DNA of 45,396 nt from Oscillospiraceae bacterium (GTDB taxonomy: Bacteria > Bacillota > Clostridia > Oscillospirales > QAMX01): positions 79,071 through 124,466 of the forward strand of contig SVLY01000001.1 in assembly GCA_015067715.1 (NCBI GenBank), read 5' to 3'. Of the stretch, positions 9,192-18,003 are shown piece by piece. Both the position numbers and the translations under genes were made by a program. The notes under the pieces were generated by a model. That model had not been told where the DNA came from. It saw only the letters and a program-made list of their open reading frames with translations, and made no database searches. The first letter of the stretch is position 1. Every line of letters starts with the position of its first letter.

Positions 9192-9827
9192 ATGGTAATG
9201 ACTGTTTTAAAGCAGCTTAAGTACTCGTTCACGCTCATATTCCATCCGTTTGACGGATTCTGGGATCTGAAACACGAGAAGCGCGGCTCTGTTGCTGCCG
9301 CACTGGTCATCGTTGCTCTGCTGTGCGTGCAGCAGGTCTTCAAAACCCAGTTCACCGGGTTTATTTACAACCCCTATTACGACGGTGTCAGCCTTAACGT
9401 TTTCAAGGAATGCGCAATCGTTATTGCGACCTTCTTCCTCTGGTGTATTGCTAACTGGAGCCTTACCACCCTTATGGACGGCGAAGGAACCTTTGGCGAT
9501 ATCGTTATGGCTTCCGGCTATGCTATGACTCCGTTCTTCCTCATTGGATTCCCCCTGATCTTCCTCAGCAACATCATGTCCGAGGATTTCGAAGCGTTCT
9601 ACTACCTGCTGTTCTATATTTCCATCGGCTGGTCCGCGCTTCTCATGATCAGCGGCGTTCTGGTTATCCATCAGTATTCACTGGCTAAGACGATCCTCAC
9701 CTCCATATTCATCGTTGTGGCTATGGCGATCATCATCTTCCTGTGCCTGCTGTTCTTCAACCTCGTGTCCCAGATGTTCGGATTTATTTTCGGCCTCTAC
9801 TGGGAAATCTCATTACGATACTTCTAA
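9192..9827 (+). CDS. Yip1-family multi-pass membrane protein
   Basis: A 211 aa protein with about five hydrophobic segments, beginning near residue 36, and a short N-terminal amphipathic stretch containing FHPFDGFWDLKHEK. This layout and the conserved polar residues between helices 2 and 3 (MDGEGTFGDIVMASGYAMTPF) fit the bacterial Yip1 domain family, whose bacterial function is unknown. AAGGTGATG overlapping the end of the NHL gene is the ribosome site. Its position between the NHL and DUF5696 genes suggests a structural or gating partner of the transporter (inference). Confidence 0.8.
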   Translation: MVMTVLKQLKYSFTLIFHPFDGFWDLKHEKRGSVAAALVIVALLCVQQVFKTQFTGFIYNPYYDGVSLNVFKECAIVIATFFLWCIANWSLTTLMDGEGTFGDIVMASGYAMTPFFLIGFPLIFLSNIMSEDFEAFYYLLFYISIGWSALLMISGVLVIHQYSLAKTILTSIFIVVAMAIIIFLCLLFFNLVSQMFGFIFGLYWEISLRYF

Positions 9828-9841
9828 AGGAGGGCTAAAGC

Positions 9842-12772
9842 ATGAAAAAGTTTAAATTCGGCGCTTTGATGTGCTGGGCACTTGTGATTGCCATGCTCAT
9901 TCCCTTCGGAAGTGTTGCAGCAAGTGAGACTCCGGTGTTCGTTGCTCCTGACTACGCTGAATATATCCCCGGCGCCGAGAGCGATCTTTCCATCGATCTC
10001 GAGTACGTCGTGGAGGAGTTCATTGGCATCACCGTCACCGATAATGCCACCGGCGAAGTTTACACCTCGAACCCCGTTTATTACAACCAGGGCACCAAGA
10101 GTGCTTCCACCGAAAGACAGAAGACCGAGTTCAGCCAGCTCTATCTCAAGTATAACTACGACGAGAACGGCAACCGCGATCAGCTCGAAAACGTTGGTTA
10201 CGTTTCTTCTGCCAATAAGACCGGTGCTTTCTACTCCCACACCGACTGTGTCGTCCGCGACCAGCTTAAGGTGTACGCCCTTGACAAGGAAGGCGACGTC
10301 CTTCCTGAGAGTGACGATATCATCGCCGCTGTCAAGGCCGGCGAGGCCATTTCTGATGAAGTCAAGTCCAAGATCTTTGGCTATAAGATCATCTACGGTC
10401 TTGGCAACATCAACCCCGACCTCTACCCCGTATGTATTTCCGTGGAAGACATGGACTACTACCTCTCCAAGTGCGTTGATGAAAACGGCAATATCGACAC
10501 TGAGCTTCAGGAAAAGATGCGCAAAGACTTTAAGATCGTTTCCATGGAAAAGCTTGAAGATGACAGAGCCAAGGCTCTCCGTAAGGCCAAGGATCAGACT
10601 GCCATAGATTCCATCAACATGCTCCACGACGAGATCCTTGAGGAGAACATTCTCAAGTATCCTCTTCTCGAGACTGTTGAAGGCTATCAGGTCTATGAGA
10701 TCTACTCCAACGCAACCAATACCAAGAAGATGACCGATATGCTCATCGAAAGATGGGTCTCCCTCGGTCTCACCAAGGAAGGTCTTGATGAGATCTACGC
10801 AAAAATCGGTTTCGAAGCTAAGGGCTCCGGCGTCAGCTTTGAGATCCCCGTTGTTTACATGATCGAAGGCAACACTTTCAAGGCCCAGATCGTTACTGAC
10901 GAGATCGTCTATTCCCCTGAGATCGCCATTATCACTCTTGACCTTCTTCCCCACTTCGGCGCCAAGCTTGGCTCCTCTGTTGAAGAAGGCTACACCCTGC
11001 TGCCTGACGGTTCCGGCGCTATTGTCGAGCACGACGTCTCCGACAACAGAACCAACTCCATCCAGATCGCCCTTGGCGACCGTCATAAGGATGAGGCTCT
11101 TTCCAGAACCGGCAACAGCATTTCCGCCATTCCCTATTTCGAGCACTCCATTCTTCCCGTCTTCGGTATGAAGCAGGACGACAGAGCAATCTTTGCTGTG
11201 GTTGAGAAGGGCTACGAGATCGCCAACGTCTGTATGAACCTTGTTGACGGTAATCAGAACCAGTACAACTACGCTTATACCTCCTTCTATCCCACCCCCA
11301 TGGACGAGATCTTCTACTCCGACGGTTCTCAGGCCGGTGTTACCATGTTCCCGAAGTTCACCGTGCCCACCGAGGTTGAGATCAAGACCGGTGAGAAGAA
11401 GGGTCAGATCGAGGTTCAGAACTGGAACTACTGCCGTCTGCCCGATACCGACATGCAGGTAAGATACAACTTCCTCTACGGCGAAGAAGCCAGCTATACC
11501 GGCATGGCCAACTACTTCAGACAGTATCTCATCGACCTTTACGGTCTTGAGAGACTTGAAGCTTCCGAGAACACCACCTTCTACGCTGACATCTACGGTG
11601 CCATCCAGAAGAAGGTCGGCATTCTTGGCTTCCCCATCGAAAAGAAGTACGCTGTCACCGACTTTGAAGAAGCAGAGATCGTTGTTGACGCCCTTCTTGA
11701 AGAGGTCGACGGACTCTCCGTCAGATACATGGGTATGGCCAATGGTTCTCTCTACACCACAGACTACTCCGACCACTTCAAGCCCCTGTTCGCTCTTGGC
11801 GGCAAGAAGGGTTGGGCGGCGTTCCTTGGCAAGATGGCCGACAAGAACGTCAAGGTCTATCCCGACGTCAACCCCACTCACGTATTTGTTGACAAGAGCT
11901 TCGACGGATTCATGCCCTACTTTGACGCGGTAAGAACCCTCGGTAAGCAGGCCAACATCATCGAGAACCACAACCTGGCAACCGGTCTTTACTCCTCTGC
12001 GACCCACGAGGAGCAGGAGTATTACTTCCCCAGATGGGCAGTAACTCCCGCCAACTACGAAGAGATCTTCGCCAACCTTCTCACCGAGCTTGAGCTCTAC
12101 GATAACAAGGCGGTTTCTCTCTCCCAGGTCGGTTCCACCCTCTCCGCCGACTTTGACGAATCCCTCGTCATCGACAGAACCCAGTCTGCCCGCACCCTCA
12201 CCGCTGCCCTTGGCACCTATGAGGACGCCGGATATGACGTTGCTGTTGAAGTTGGTCACTACTGGACTCTGCCCTATGCTGACCTCATCATGAAGATTCC
12301 CACCACGTCCTCCAAGTTCCTTATCGAGGACTATGAGATCCCCTTCCTGCAGATGGTCATCCACGGTATGATCGATTACACCGGCGAAGAGATCAACACT
12401 GTTCAGGACGCTCAGTACCAGATACTCAAGTGCCTTGAATACGGCGCCAACCTCTCTGCAAGACTTATGTACGAAGAGGACATCGTTCTCCAGAACACCT
12501 ATTACACCACGATACTTTACTCCATGCACTACGAAAACTGGCTGGAGCAGATCGGCGAGATGTACACCACCGTCAATGACGTTCTGAAGGATGTTCAGGA
12601 TCAGTACATTGTTGCTCACGAGAGACTTGACACTAACGTTTACGTCACCACTTACGAAAACGGACTTACGATCGCTGTTAACTACAATAAAGAAGACGTT
12701 ACCGCCACCTTTAACGGTACCGAATTCAATATCGCAGCCAACGGCTTCGTAGTATTGGATAAGGGGGACTGA
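9842..12772 (+). CDS. Secreted DUF5696-like protein, possible glycoside-hydrolase fold
   Basis: A 976 aa exported protein with signal peptide 1-27 (cut near SVAAS). The N-terminal third is beta-rich and helical. A large central region (about 340-900) contains LLPDGSGAIVEH, then GMANYFRQYLID, then YPDVNPTHVF and later VAVEVGHYWTLPYADLI. It ends in a C-terminal beta-sandwich (ENGLTIAVNYN...GFVVLDKGD) of the kind that closes many clan-D-like glycosidases. I recognise it as DUF5696-like from memory of similar operons; that family has no proven activity. An outward-acting glycan hydrolase or glycan-binding role is inference. AAAGGAGGG sits 7 nt before ATG 9842. The next gene follows by 4 bp. Confidence 0.7.
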   Translation: MKKFKFGALMCWALVIAMLIPFGSVAASETPVFVAPDYAEYIPGAESDLSIDLEYVVEEFIGITVTDNATGEVYTSNPVYYNQGTKSASTERQKTEFSQLYLKYNYDENGNRDQLENVGYVSSANKTGAFYSHTDCVVRDQLKVYALDKEGDVLPESDDIIAAVKAGEAISDEVKSKIFGYKIIYGLGNINPDLYPVCISVEDMDYYLSKCVDENGNIDTELQEKMRKDFKIVSMEKLEDDRAKALRKAKDQTAIDSINMLHDEILEENILKYPLLETVEGYQVYEIYSNATNTKKMTDMLIERWVSLGLTKEGLDEIYAKIGFEAKGSGVSFEIPVVYMIEGNTFKAQIVTDEIVYSPEIAIITLDLLPHFGAKLGSSVEEGYTLLPDGSGAIVEHDVSDNRTNSIQIALGDRHKDEALSRTGNSISAIPYFEHSILPVFGMKQDDRAIFAVVEKGYEIANVCMNLVDGNQNQYNYAYTSFYPTPMDEIFYSDGSQAGVTMFPKFTVPTEVEIKTGEKKGQIEVQNWNYCRLPDTDMQVRYNFLYGEEASYTGMANYFRQYLIDLYGLERLEASENTTFYADIYGAIQKKVGILGFPIEKKYAVTDFEEAEIVVDALLEEVDGLSVRYMGMANGSLYTTDYSDHFKPLFALGGKKGWAAFLGKMADKNVKVYPDVNPTHVFVDKSFDGFMPYFDAVRTLGKQANIIENHNLATGLYSSATHEEQEYYFPRWAVTPANYEEIFANLLTELELYDNKAVSLSQVGSTLSADFDESLVIDRTQSARTLTAALGTYEDAGYDVAVEVGHYWTLPYADLIMKIPTTSSKFLIEDYEIPFLQMVIHGMIDYTGEEINTVQDAQYQILKCLEYGANLSARLMYEEDIVLQNTYYTTILYSMHYENWLEQIGEMYTTVNDVLKDVQDQYIVAHERLDTNVYVTTYENGLTIAVNYNKEDVTATFNGTEFNIAANGFVVLDKGD

Positions 12773-12776
12773 GTTA

Positions 12777-13787
12777 ATGCAGAAAACAGCCAAGAAAAAA
12801 GGGTTCTTTGTTTCGATAATGGATTACATTCTTACCTTCGTTAAGATGGACCTTATCGAAAGAAGAAACCTCGCGGGTTACATTTTTGTCATCCCGTTCA
12901 TCATCGGTTTGCTGCTTGTCTTTATTCCCGCACTCTGGCAAACCTTCATCTTCAGTATCAATGACATTGTCATCAGATCCGACGGCACCGGCTACGACCT
13001 TGCCTGGTACGGATTTGGATACTACAAAGAAGCGTTCACTGTTGACGTTATGTTCAGACAGTACCTTCTCGAGACCCTGCGCGACATGTGCATCAACCTG
13101 CCGGTTATCATGATCTTCTCGTTCTTCATGGCCATCATGCTGAACAAGAAGAAGCTCCCCGGCAGAACCCTCTTCCGCGTTATCTTCTTCATGCCTGTTA
13201 TCATTTACACCGGTGTTGCTTCTGCAGCAGGTACCACTTCTACCTCCGGCGAAATGCAGGCTGTTGCGGCTCAGATCTTTGCTGACCCGTCGATCAACGC
13301 GGGCGGTTCGGGCATGAAGGCCGGTGTTGCATCCCTCACGGGTATCGCCTCCGGCGTTAAAGCCATTATCGGTTCTCTTAGAATCGGTTCCTGGCTGATG
13401 GACTTCATTATGCTGTCCGTCTCCCGTCTGGAATGGATCATCCAGTCTTCCGGCGTTCAGATCATCGTTTTCCTTTCCGCCCTTCAGTCCATCTCCACCT
13501 CCATCTTCGAGGCGGCCTCGGTTGAGGGTCTTACCGGTTGGGAAATGTTCTGGAAGATCACCTTCCCCATGATCAGCCCCATGATCCTTGTTAACGCAGT
13601 TTACACCATCGTCGATACATTTACGAACTCAAGATACCAGATTGCGAGCTACATTAACACCGTCTCGTTCTCCCGTACCAACTACAGCTTGGGTTCTGCG
13701 ATGTCGTTCATCTACTTCCTGTGTATCATGGTCGTTATCGGAGTGATTGCTGCGCTCTGTTCACGATTCATGTTCTATCAGGAATAA
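12777..13787 (+). CDS. ABC sugar transporter permease, MalF-like (pair 2)
   Basis: A 336 aa inner-membrane permease with six membrane segments. The EAA loop begins near residue 245 (EAASVEGLTGWEMFW). Unlike the first MalF-like subunit it has an Ala/Gly/Ser-rich insertion of roughly 60 residues between membrane segments (about 147-205; SAAGTTSTSGEMQAV and a Gly-rich stretch), which should form an extended outer loop. The ribosome site AGGGGG (12762-12767) overlaps the end of the DUF5696 gene. Having a second permease pair in one operon with a single binding protein is unusual. Confidence 0.87.
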   Translation: MQKTAKKKGFFVSIMDYILTFVKMDLIERRNLAGYIFVIPFIIGLLLVFIPALWQTFIFSINDIVIRSDGTGYDLAWYGFGYYKEAFTVDVMFRQYLLETLRDMCINLPVIMIFSFFMAIMLNKKKLPGRTLFRVIFFMPVIIYTGVASAAGTTSTSGEMQAVAAQIFADPSINAGGSGMKAGVASLTGIASGVKAIIGSLRIGSWLMDFIMLSVSRLEWIIQSSGVQIIVFLSALQSISTSIFEAASVEGLTGWEMFWKITFPMISPMILVNAVYTIVDTFTNSRYQIASYINTVSFSRTNYSLGSAMSFIYFLCIMVVIGVIAALCSRFMFYQE

Positions 13788-13799
13788 GGAGGCTCATAT

Positions 13800-14771
13800 A
13801 TGGAAGAACCGATTATCAAGAATTATACTACCACATACAGAGCCGCCAAAAAGGGTGAAAAGTTCAAACAGAAGTATCTCACTACCAAGTTCATTGGCGG
13901 TCTCTTCATCGAAGTCTTCACCTACATCCTCATCCTTGGTATCGCATTCGTTATTGTGTACCCCCTTATCCGCCGTATCGGTAACGCCTTCAAGCCGACC
14001 GCAGAGTTCTATGACACCTCTGTTGTTTACTTCCCGAAGAACCCGACACTGGATATCGTCAGGTACGCATGGAACGGTCTTGGCGTCAAGTCTTACGGTC
14101 TGTCCACGTTCCTCTTTGCACTTTACATCGGCGTTGCACAGGTCATCTCCTGCACTCTTGTTGCTTACGGCCTTGCCAGATTTAAGTTCAGAGGCAACAA
14201 CCTGATCTTCCTGCTTGTCGTCTTCACTCTTATCGTTCCTCCCCAGGCGATCAAGATCCCGCTCTACCTCACCTTCCGTTACTTTGACGTTTTCGGCGTG
14301 TTCACCATGTTCCTTGGTCACGACCTTAAGCTGATAGACACCTATTGGTGCCAGATGCTTATGTCAACGTTCTGTATCGGCTGGAAAAACGGTCTTTACA
14401 TCTACATGTTGCGTCAGTATTTCCGCGGTGTTCCCAAGGAACTCGAGGAATCTGCCTACATCGACGGTGCAAGAACCTTCAGAGCGTTCGTTCAGATCAT
14501 GCTTCCCTCCGCTGTCCCGATGATGTTTACAGTCTTCCTGTTCTCCTTCTCCTGGCAGTGGACCGATACCTACATGACCGGCACCTTCCTGCTGTTCAAG
14601 AAGACTCTTGCAACACAGATCATGAACATCTCCTTCGCCAACAACGAAGTCACTCAGATGAACGTTCAGAATACCGCGGTTCTGATCCTTATCATACCGC
14701 TGATCCTGCTCTTCATCCTCACTCAGAGATTCTTCGTCGAAGGCGTCGAGCGTTCCGGTCTTACCGGCTGA
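13800..14771 (+). CDS. ABC sugar transporter permease, MalG-like (pair 2)
   Basis: Last gene of the operon: 323 aa, with a longer cytoplasmic N-terminus than the pair-1 MalG-like subunit (about 40 residues, many Lys) and six membrane segments. The EAA motif is at about residue 217 (ESAYIDGARTFRAF). AAGGAGG overlaps the stop of the previous gene 7-8 nt before ATG 13800. It should form a heterodimer with the preceding permease. A strong intrinsic terminator lies 28 bp downstream. Confidence 0.9.
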   Translation: MEEPIIKNYTTTYRAAKKGEKFKQKYLTTKFIGGLFIEVFTYILILGIAFVIVYPLIRRIGNAFKPTAEFYDTSVVYFPKNPTLDIVRYAWNGLGVKSYGLSTFLFALYIGVAQVISCTLVAYGLARFKFRGNNLIFLLVVFTLIVPPQAIKIPLYLTFRYFDVFGVFTMFLGHDLKLIDTYWCQMLMSTFCIGWKNGLYIYMLRQYFRGVPKELEESAYIDGARTFRAFVQIMLPSAVPMMFTVFLFSFSWQWTDTYMTGTFLLFKKTLATQIMNISFANNEVTQMNVQNTAVLILIIPLILLFILTQRFFVEGVERSGLTG

Positions 14772-14798
14772 TCTCCGCTTTCGGATATCGCAACAATT

Positions 14799-14833
14799 GC
14801 CGCAGAGAGCTTTTGCTCTCTGCGGCTTTTTTT
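14799..14833 (+). terminator. Intrinsic terminator of the transporter operon
   Basis: A perfect 12 bp stem, GCCGCAGAGAGC (14799-14810) with GCTCTCTGCGGC (14815-14826), has a TTTT loop and is followed by seven T. It also lies just beyond the end of the convergent minus-strand gene, but has no good T tract in that direction. Confidence 0.93.
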
Positions 14834-14835
14834 GT

Positions 14836-15990
14836 TCACTCAAAGGTTTTGGAAAGTTCTGCTGTGCGGTGAATAAGCTCCAGCGCGGCATCTCTGGTAA
14901 GCGGACCGTCGTTCAGCCAGGCGCCGTAAAGTGCGGTAAGATCAAGATCGTCACGGTCTGTGCTCTGTTTAAGCAAGGTCAGTGCGATATATGCTCCGCT
15001 CTTCCCCGTCACCGGTTTGGAAATATCGCTTCCGTCAAGCTTTGCCGCAGAAAGGGCAATCGGAAAGAACGGTGACTCCCAGGTCGACATATCTCCGGAG
15101 ATCTGAGCAGAGGGTGCGGTCTGTTCAAGCTCAAGGGCCGCGGAACAGATGGCGGCAAATTCTGTTTTCGTAAAGCCCCGGTGGGGAGAGAGCACGTTCA
15201 GACTGCCGTACTGTTCACCGACGTAGATCCCTTCCTCTGCAAGACGGACTGCGGCGTAGCCGTGACAGGGGTCGGAGATATCGCTGTAGTTAAAATCGGT
15301 GCGCCGCTTTTTGATCTCAACCGTCACCTCTCCGGGCAGAGAAGTGTTTCCTGCCGAGTCCCGGGCAAAAAAACGGATAGTGGCCTTGCCGGTCGATCTT
15401 TCAGCCGGGGTGAAAACGAGCCTCTCTCCGGAAAGACTCAGCGTGCCCTTTTCTCCGCAGGATATGACCGAATAGCTCAATCCGTCCCCGTCGTGGTCCG
15501 TTGCGGCGAGGTCGATGTAGATCGGCATGTTTTCGTAGGTCTGATAGGTGAAGGACGCGGCAACGGGAGGGGAGTTTAGGTCTTTTGAAAAGTTCAGAGT
15601 CAAAGTGATGGGTTTTCCTCCGCTGGAAAAGTCGCGGTTTTCGGTCACGGGGATGAGGCTTATCTCTGCGGAAAACTCAGAGCTCACCGCCGGAGCGAAG
15701 GAGAGTGTACCGATCTTTCCCGTGGGGATCATATCTCCCTCCCGAAGAGTCTTTTCACCAAGGCGGAGAAGGCCCACGTTTTCCCGGGGGAGCCCCGCAA
15801 TGACAAGTCCGGAGGGGTGTTTGTCCGAGAGGGTGTTATTAAGAATATCCTCTTCTGAAAAGCAGACGGTTGCTCCGGGGTAGGCGTTTTTGGCAAAATC
15901 TTTCATCTTCACGCTGCGGTCTGTGGCCAGTACGGGAACGGTAAGCAGAAGAAAAAGCAGGGCAAGCAGTAAATACTGTTTTCGTTGCAT
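14836..15990 (-). CDS. Secreted protein with Ig/cadherin-like domain and SLH-like C-terminus
   Basis: A 384 aa exported protein of unknown role. The start is taken as the ATG ending at 15990 (MQRKQYLLLALL), because AAAGG lies 10 nt upstream; an in-frame ATG at 16008 has a weaker site. Signal peptide residues 1-22 end VPVLA. The middle has a cadherin-like or bacterial Ig-like fold (NSPPVAASFTYQTYENMPIYIDL; ATDHDGDGLSYSV), as in tandem repeats of surface proteins. The C-terminal part resembles degenerate S-layer homology repeats (GYAAVRLAEEGIYVG, FTKTEFAAICSAAL, LTRDAALELIHR), suggesting cell-wall attachment. It is convergent with the transporter operon and divergent from cysK. Confidence 0.75.
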   Translation of the reverse strand: MQRKQYLLLALLFLLLTVPVLATDRSVKMKDFAKNAYPGATVCFSEEDILNNTLSDKHPSGLVIAGLPRENVGLLRLGEKTLREGDMIPTGKIGTLSFAPAVSSEFSAEISLIPVTENRDFSSGGKPITLTLNFSKDLNSPPVAASFTYQTYENMPIYIDLAATDHDGDGLSYSVISCGEKGTLSLSGERLVFTPAERSTGKATIRFFARDSAGNTSLPGEVTVEIKKRRTDFNYSDISDPCHGYAAVRLAEEGIYVGEQYGSLNVLSPHRGFTKTEFAAICSAALELEQTAPSAQISGDMSTWESPFFPIALSAAKLDGSDISKPVTGKSGAYIALTLLKQSTDRDDLDLTALYGAWLNDGPLTRDAALELIHRTAELSKTFE

Positions 15991-16064
15991 GGTATATTTT
16001 CCTTTCATATTCTTTTCTCAGGTTTAGCTTTGCCGATTTTGCGCCGGTTATTCTTCCGGCGATA

Positions 16065-16092
16065 AATTTACGGCTGACCGTTTGGCTTGCAA
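16065..16092 (-). promoter_or_regulatory. Possible promoter of the Ig/SLH-like gene
   Basis: On the minus strand TTGCAA (16087-16092) and TAAATT (16065-16070) are 16 bp apart. The -35 box is self-complementary and is shared with the divergent cysK promoter. Confidence 0.35.
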
Positions 16093-16115
16093 GAAACGCG
16101 GCAATGTGATATACT
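16087..16115 (+). promoter_or_regulatory. Promoter of cysK-cysE
   Basis: TTGCAA (16087-16092) and TATACT (16110-16115) have a 17 bp spacer. Transcription from about 16122 leaves only about 25 nt of leader, so there is no room for a T-box or other riboswitch. Confidence 0.65.
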
Positions 16116-16146
16116 ATTTAAGAAGAAAATGTGGAAGGTGACTCAT

Positions 16147-17073
16147 TTGAAGATATATAACTCTGCCGAAGGGCTTATCGGGGGCACGCCCCTCGTGCGG
16201 TTTGAGCGGTTTTGCAGGGCGATGGGTGTTGAAGCCGATATTTGCGGAAAGCTTGAATATCTTAACCCGGCAGGTTCCGTGAAAGACCGCGCGGCGCTGT
16301 ATATGCTGAACGACGCGGAAAAAAAGGGGCTTATCGGCCCGGGTTCGGTGATTATCGAGCCCACCTCCGGAAACACCGGCATCGGCCTTGCGGCAATTGG
16401 CGCCATAAGGGGATACAGGACGATAATCGTCATGCCGGACACCATGTCTGCCGAGAGAAGAATGCTTATGACCGCCTACGGTGCCGAGCTTGTGCTCACG
16501 GACGGGGAAAAGGGCATGGCCGGATCAATTGAAAAAGCCAAAGAGCTGGCATCTGAGATACCGGGAGCGTTTATTCCCGGCCAGTTTGAAAACCCCGCAA
16601 ACCCCATGGCTCATTTCGAGACCACGGGACCGGAGCTTGTGAAGGACACCGACGGAAAGCTTGCCGCTTTCGTTGCGGGTGCGGGAACGGGGGGAACGGT
16701 CTCCGGCACGGGCCGGTATTTAAAATGCGTTTCAGACACCGTAAAGGTTTTTGCCGTTGAGCCAAAGGGCTCTCCGGTGCTTTCCGGAGGCAAACCGGGA
16801 AAGCACGGGATCCAGGGCATTGGCGGGGGATTTGTTCCGGACAACATGGATCTTTCCGTTTGCGACGAAGTGATAACCGTTTCCGACGAGGATGCTTTTG
16901 CCACAGCCCGGCTTCTTGCCCGCACAGAGGGCGTGCTGGTGGGCATATCCTCCGGCGCGGCGCTTTGGGCGGCGGCTGAGCTTGCAAAACGGGAAGAGTT
17001 CCGGGGCAAGCTGATCGCCGCGCTTCTTCCGGACACGGGAGACAGATATCTTTCCACAGGTATGTTTGGCTGA
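16147..17073 (+). CDS. cysK: Cysteine synthase (O-acetylserine sulfhydrylase)
   Basis: PLP enzyme making cysteine from O-acetylserine and sulfide. The PLP lysine is in [11 protein letters not shown], the substrate loop is [12 protein letters not shown], the phosphate-binding loop is [12 protein letters not shown], and the C-terminal signature is GISSGAAL with [10 protein letters not shown]. From the TTG at 16147 the protein is 308 aa and begins [15 protein letters not shown], as is usual for the family. That TTG has AAGGTG 6 nt upstream. ATG 16129 is in frame but poorly placed, and anything further upstream lies before the inferred transcript start. It is followed 13 bp later by the serine acetyltransferase, so the two enzymes of cysteine synthesis are made together. 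Confidence 0.93.
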   Translation: MKIYNSAEGLIGGTPLVRFERFCRAMGVEADICGKLEYLNPAGSVKDRAALYMLNDAEKKGLIGPGSVIIEPTSGNTGIGLAAIGAIRGYRTIIVMPDTMSAERRMLMTAYGAELVLTDGEKGMAGSIEKAKELASEIPGAFIPGQFENPANPMAHFETTGPELVKDTDGKLAAFVAGAGTGGTVSGTGRYLKCVSDTVKVFAVEPKGSPVLSGGKPGKHGIQGIGGGFVPDNMDLSVCDEVITVSDEDAFATARLLARTEGVLVGISSGAALWAAAELAKREEFRGKLIAALLPDTGDRYLSTGMFG

Positions 17074-17086
17074 CAGGAGAAAAACT

Positions 17087-17950
17087 ATGAACTGCAAACT
17101 TAACGAGAGTATCCAGGCCGCGTCGACCCGGCTTGCCGAGATAAACGAATCATTCGAGCGCAGTACCATCAACCGCCCCGGCATGAAAAACCAGGTGGTC
17201 AGACTGATAAGTGCCCTTCGCCGGGCGCTTTATCCGGAGATTTTCGGCGCCGAGCTCAACGACAGGCGCTTTCTTGCCACGGCCATAAGCGCCAGCCTTT
17301 CAGAGGCGGCAATGCTTCTCCACGAGCTCATCTGCGCCGTTGTTCCAAACGCCTGCGAGGACGAGGCCGGAAGGATAGTCTGCGCGTTTATCGGCAGTAT
17401 TTCCGACACTGCAGAGCTATTAAGAACGGACGTACGCGCCGCCTACGACGGCGACCCAGCCGCCAGAAGCGAGGAGGAGATCATGCTGGCCTACCCTTCC
17501 TTCGAGGCCGTCAGCATTTACCGTCTTGCCCACAGCCTTTATGAGCTCAAGGTGCCCCTTCTGCCCAGAATGATGACGGAATACGCCCACCAGCTCACCG
17601 GAATCGACATTCACCCCGGCGCAAAGATCGGAAAATGGTTTTTCATCGACCACGGCACCGGCGTTGTCATTGGCGAGACCTGTGTCATCGGTGAGCACGT
17701 CAAGCTCTACCAGGGAGTCACCCTTGGCGCGCGGAGCTTTGAGCTGGACGACAACGGCAACCCCGTCAAGGGCATAAAGCGACACCCCAACATCGGCAAC
17801 CGCGTGGTCATCTACGCCGGGGCAACGATTCTGGGAGGCGAGACGGTTATCGGTGACGATTGCGTTATCGGCGGCAACGTGTGGATAACCCGTTCCGTTC
17901 CGGCAGGAAGCTTCGTCTACTACGGCGGAACCGAGACAAAGGTAAAATAA
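17087..17950 (+). CDS. cysE: Serine O-acetyltransferase
   Basis: Makes O-acetylserine from serine and acetyl-CoA, feeding the cysteine synthase encoded just upstream. The 287 aa protein has a helical N-terminal half and a C-terminal left-handed beta-helix built of hexapeptide turns ([34 protein letters not shown]). Catalytic His residues lie in [12 protein letters not shown] and KRHPNIG. The length and long helical N-terminus resemble the EpsC-type enzymes of Clostridia. ATG 17087 is chosen, with AGGAGA 6 nt before it; an in-frame upstream start at 17066 would overlap cysK. The chain ends soon after the helix ([10 protein letters not shown]). Confidence 0.92.
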   Translation: MNCKLNESIQAASTRLAEINESFERSTINRPGMKNQVVRLISALRRALYPEIFGAELNDRRFLATAISASLSEAAMLLHELICAVVPNACEDEAGRIVCAFIGSISDTAELLRTDVRAAYDGDPAARSEEEIMLAYPSFEAVSIYRLAHSLYELKVPLLPRMMTEYAHQLTGIDIHPGAKIGKWFFIDHGTGVVIGETCVIGEHVKLYQGVTLGARSFELDDNGNPVKGIKRHPNIGNRVVIYAGATILGGETVIGDDCVIGGNVWITRSVPAGSFVYYGGTETKVK

Positions 17951-17953
17951 AAC

Positions 17954-17984
17954 CTTCCCCCGACGAACGCTTCGTCGGGGGAAG
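17954..17984. terminator. Terminator after cysE, probably bidirectional
   Basis: A 14 bp stem CTTCCCCCGACGAA (17954-17967) pairs with TTCGTCGGGGGAAG (17971-17984). The plus-strand tail is only modestly T-rich (AATATTGTT), while the minus-strand side reads GTTTTATTTTAC, a better U tract. Confidence 0.75.
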
Positions 17985-18003
17985 AATATTGTTGGATGGA
18001 TCA

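Noticed and set aside
9824-12793. A 989-codon open frame on the minus strand opposite the DUF5696-like gene, and similar long minus-strand frames opposite 3545-5533, 7556-9355 and 36105-37376
   Set aside because: They are mirror frames produced by biased codon use in the plus-strand genes. They lack ribosome sites, family motifs and sensible composition.
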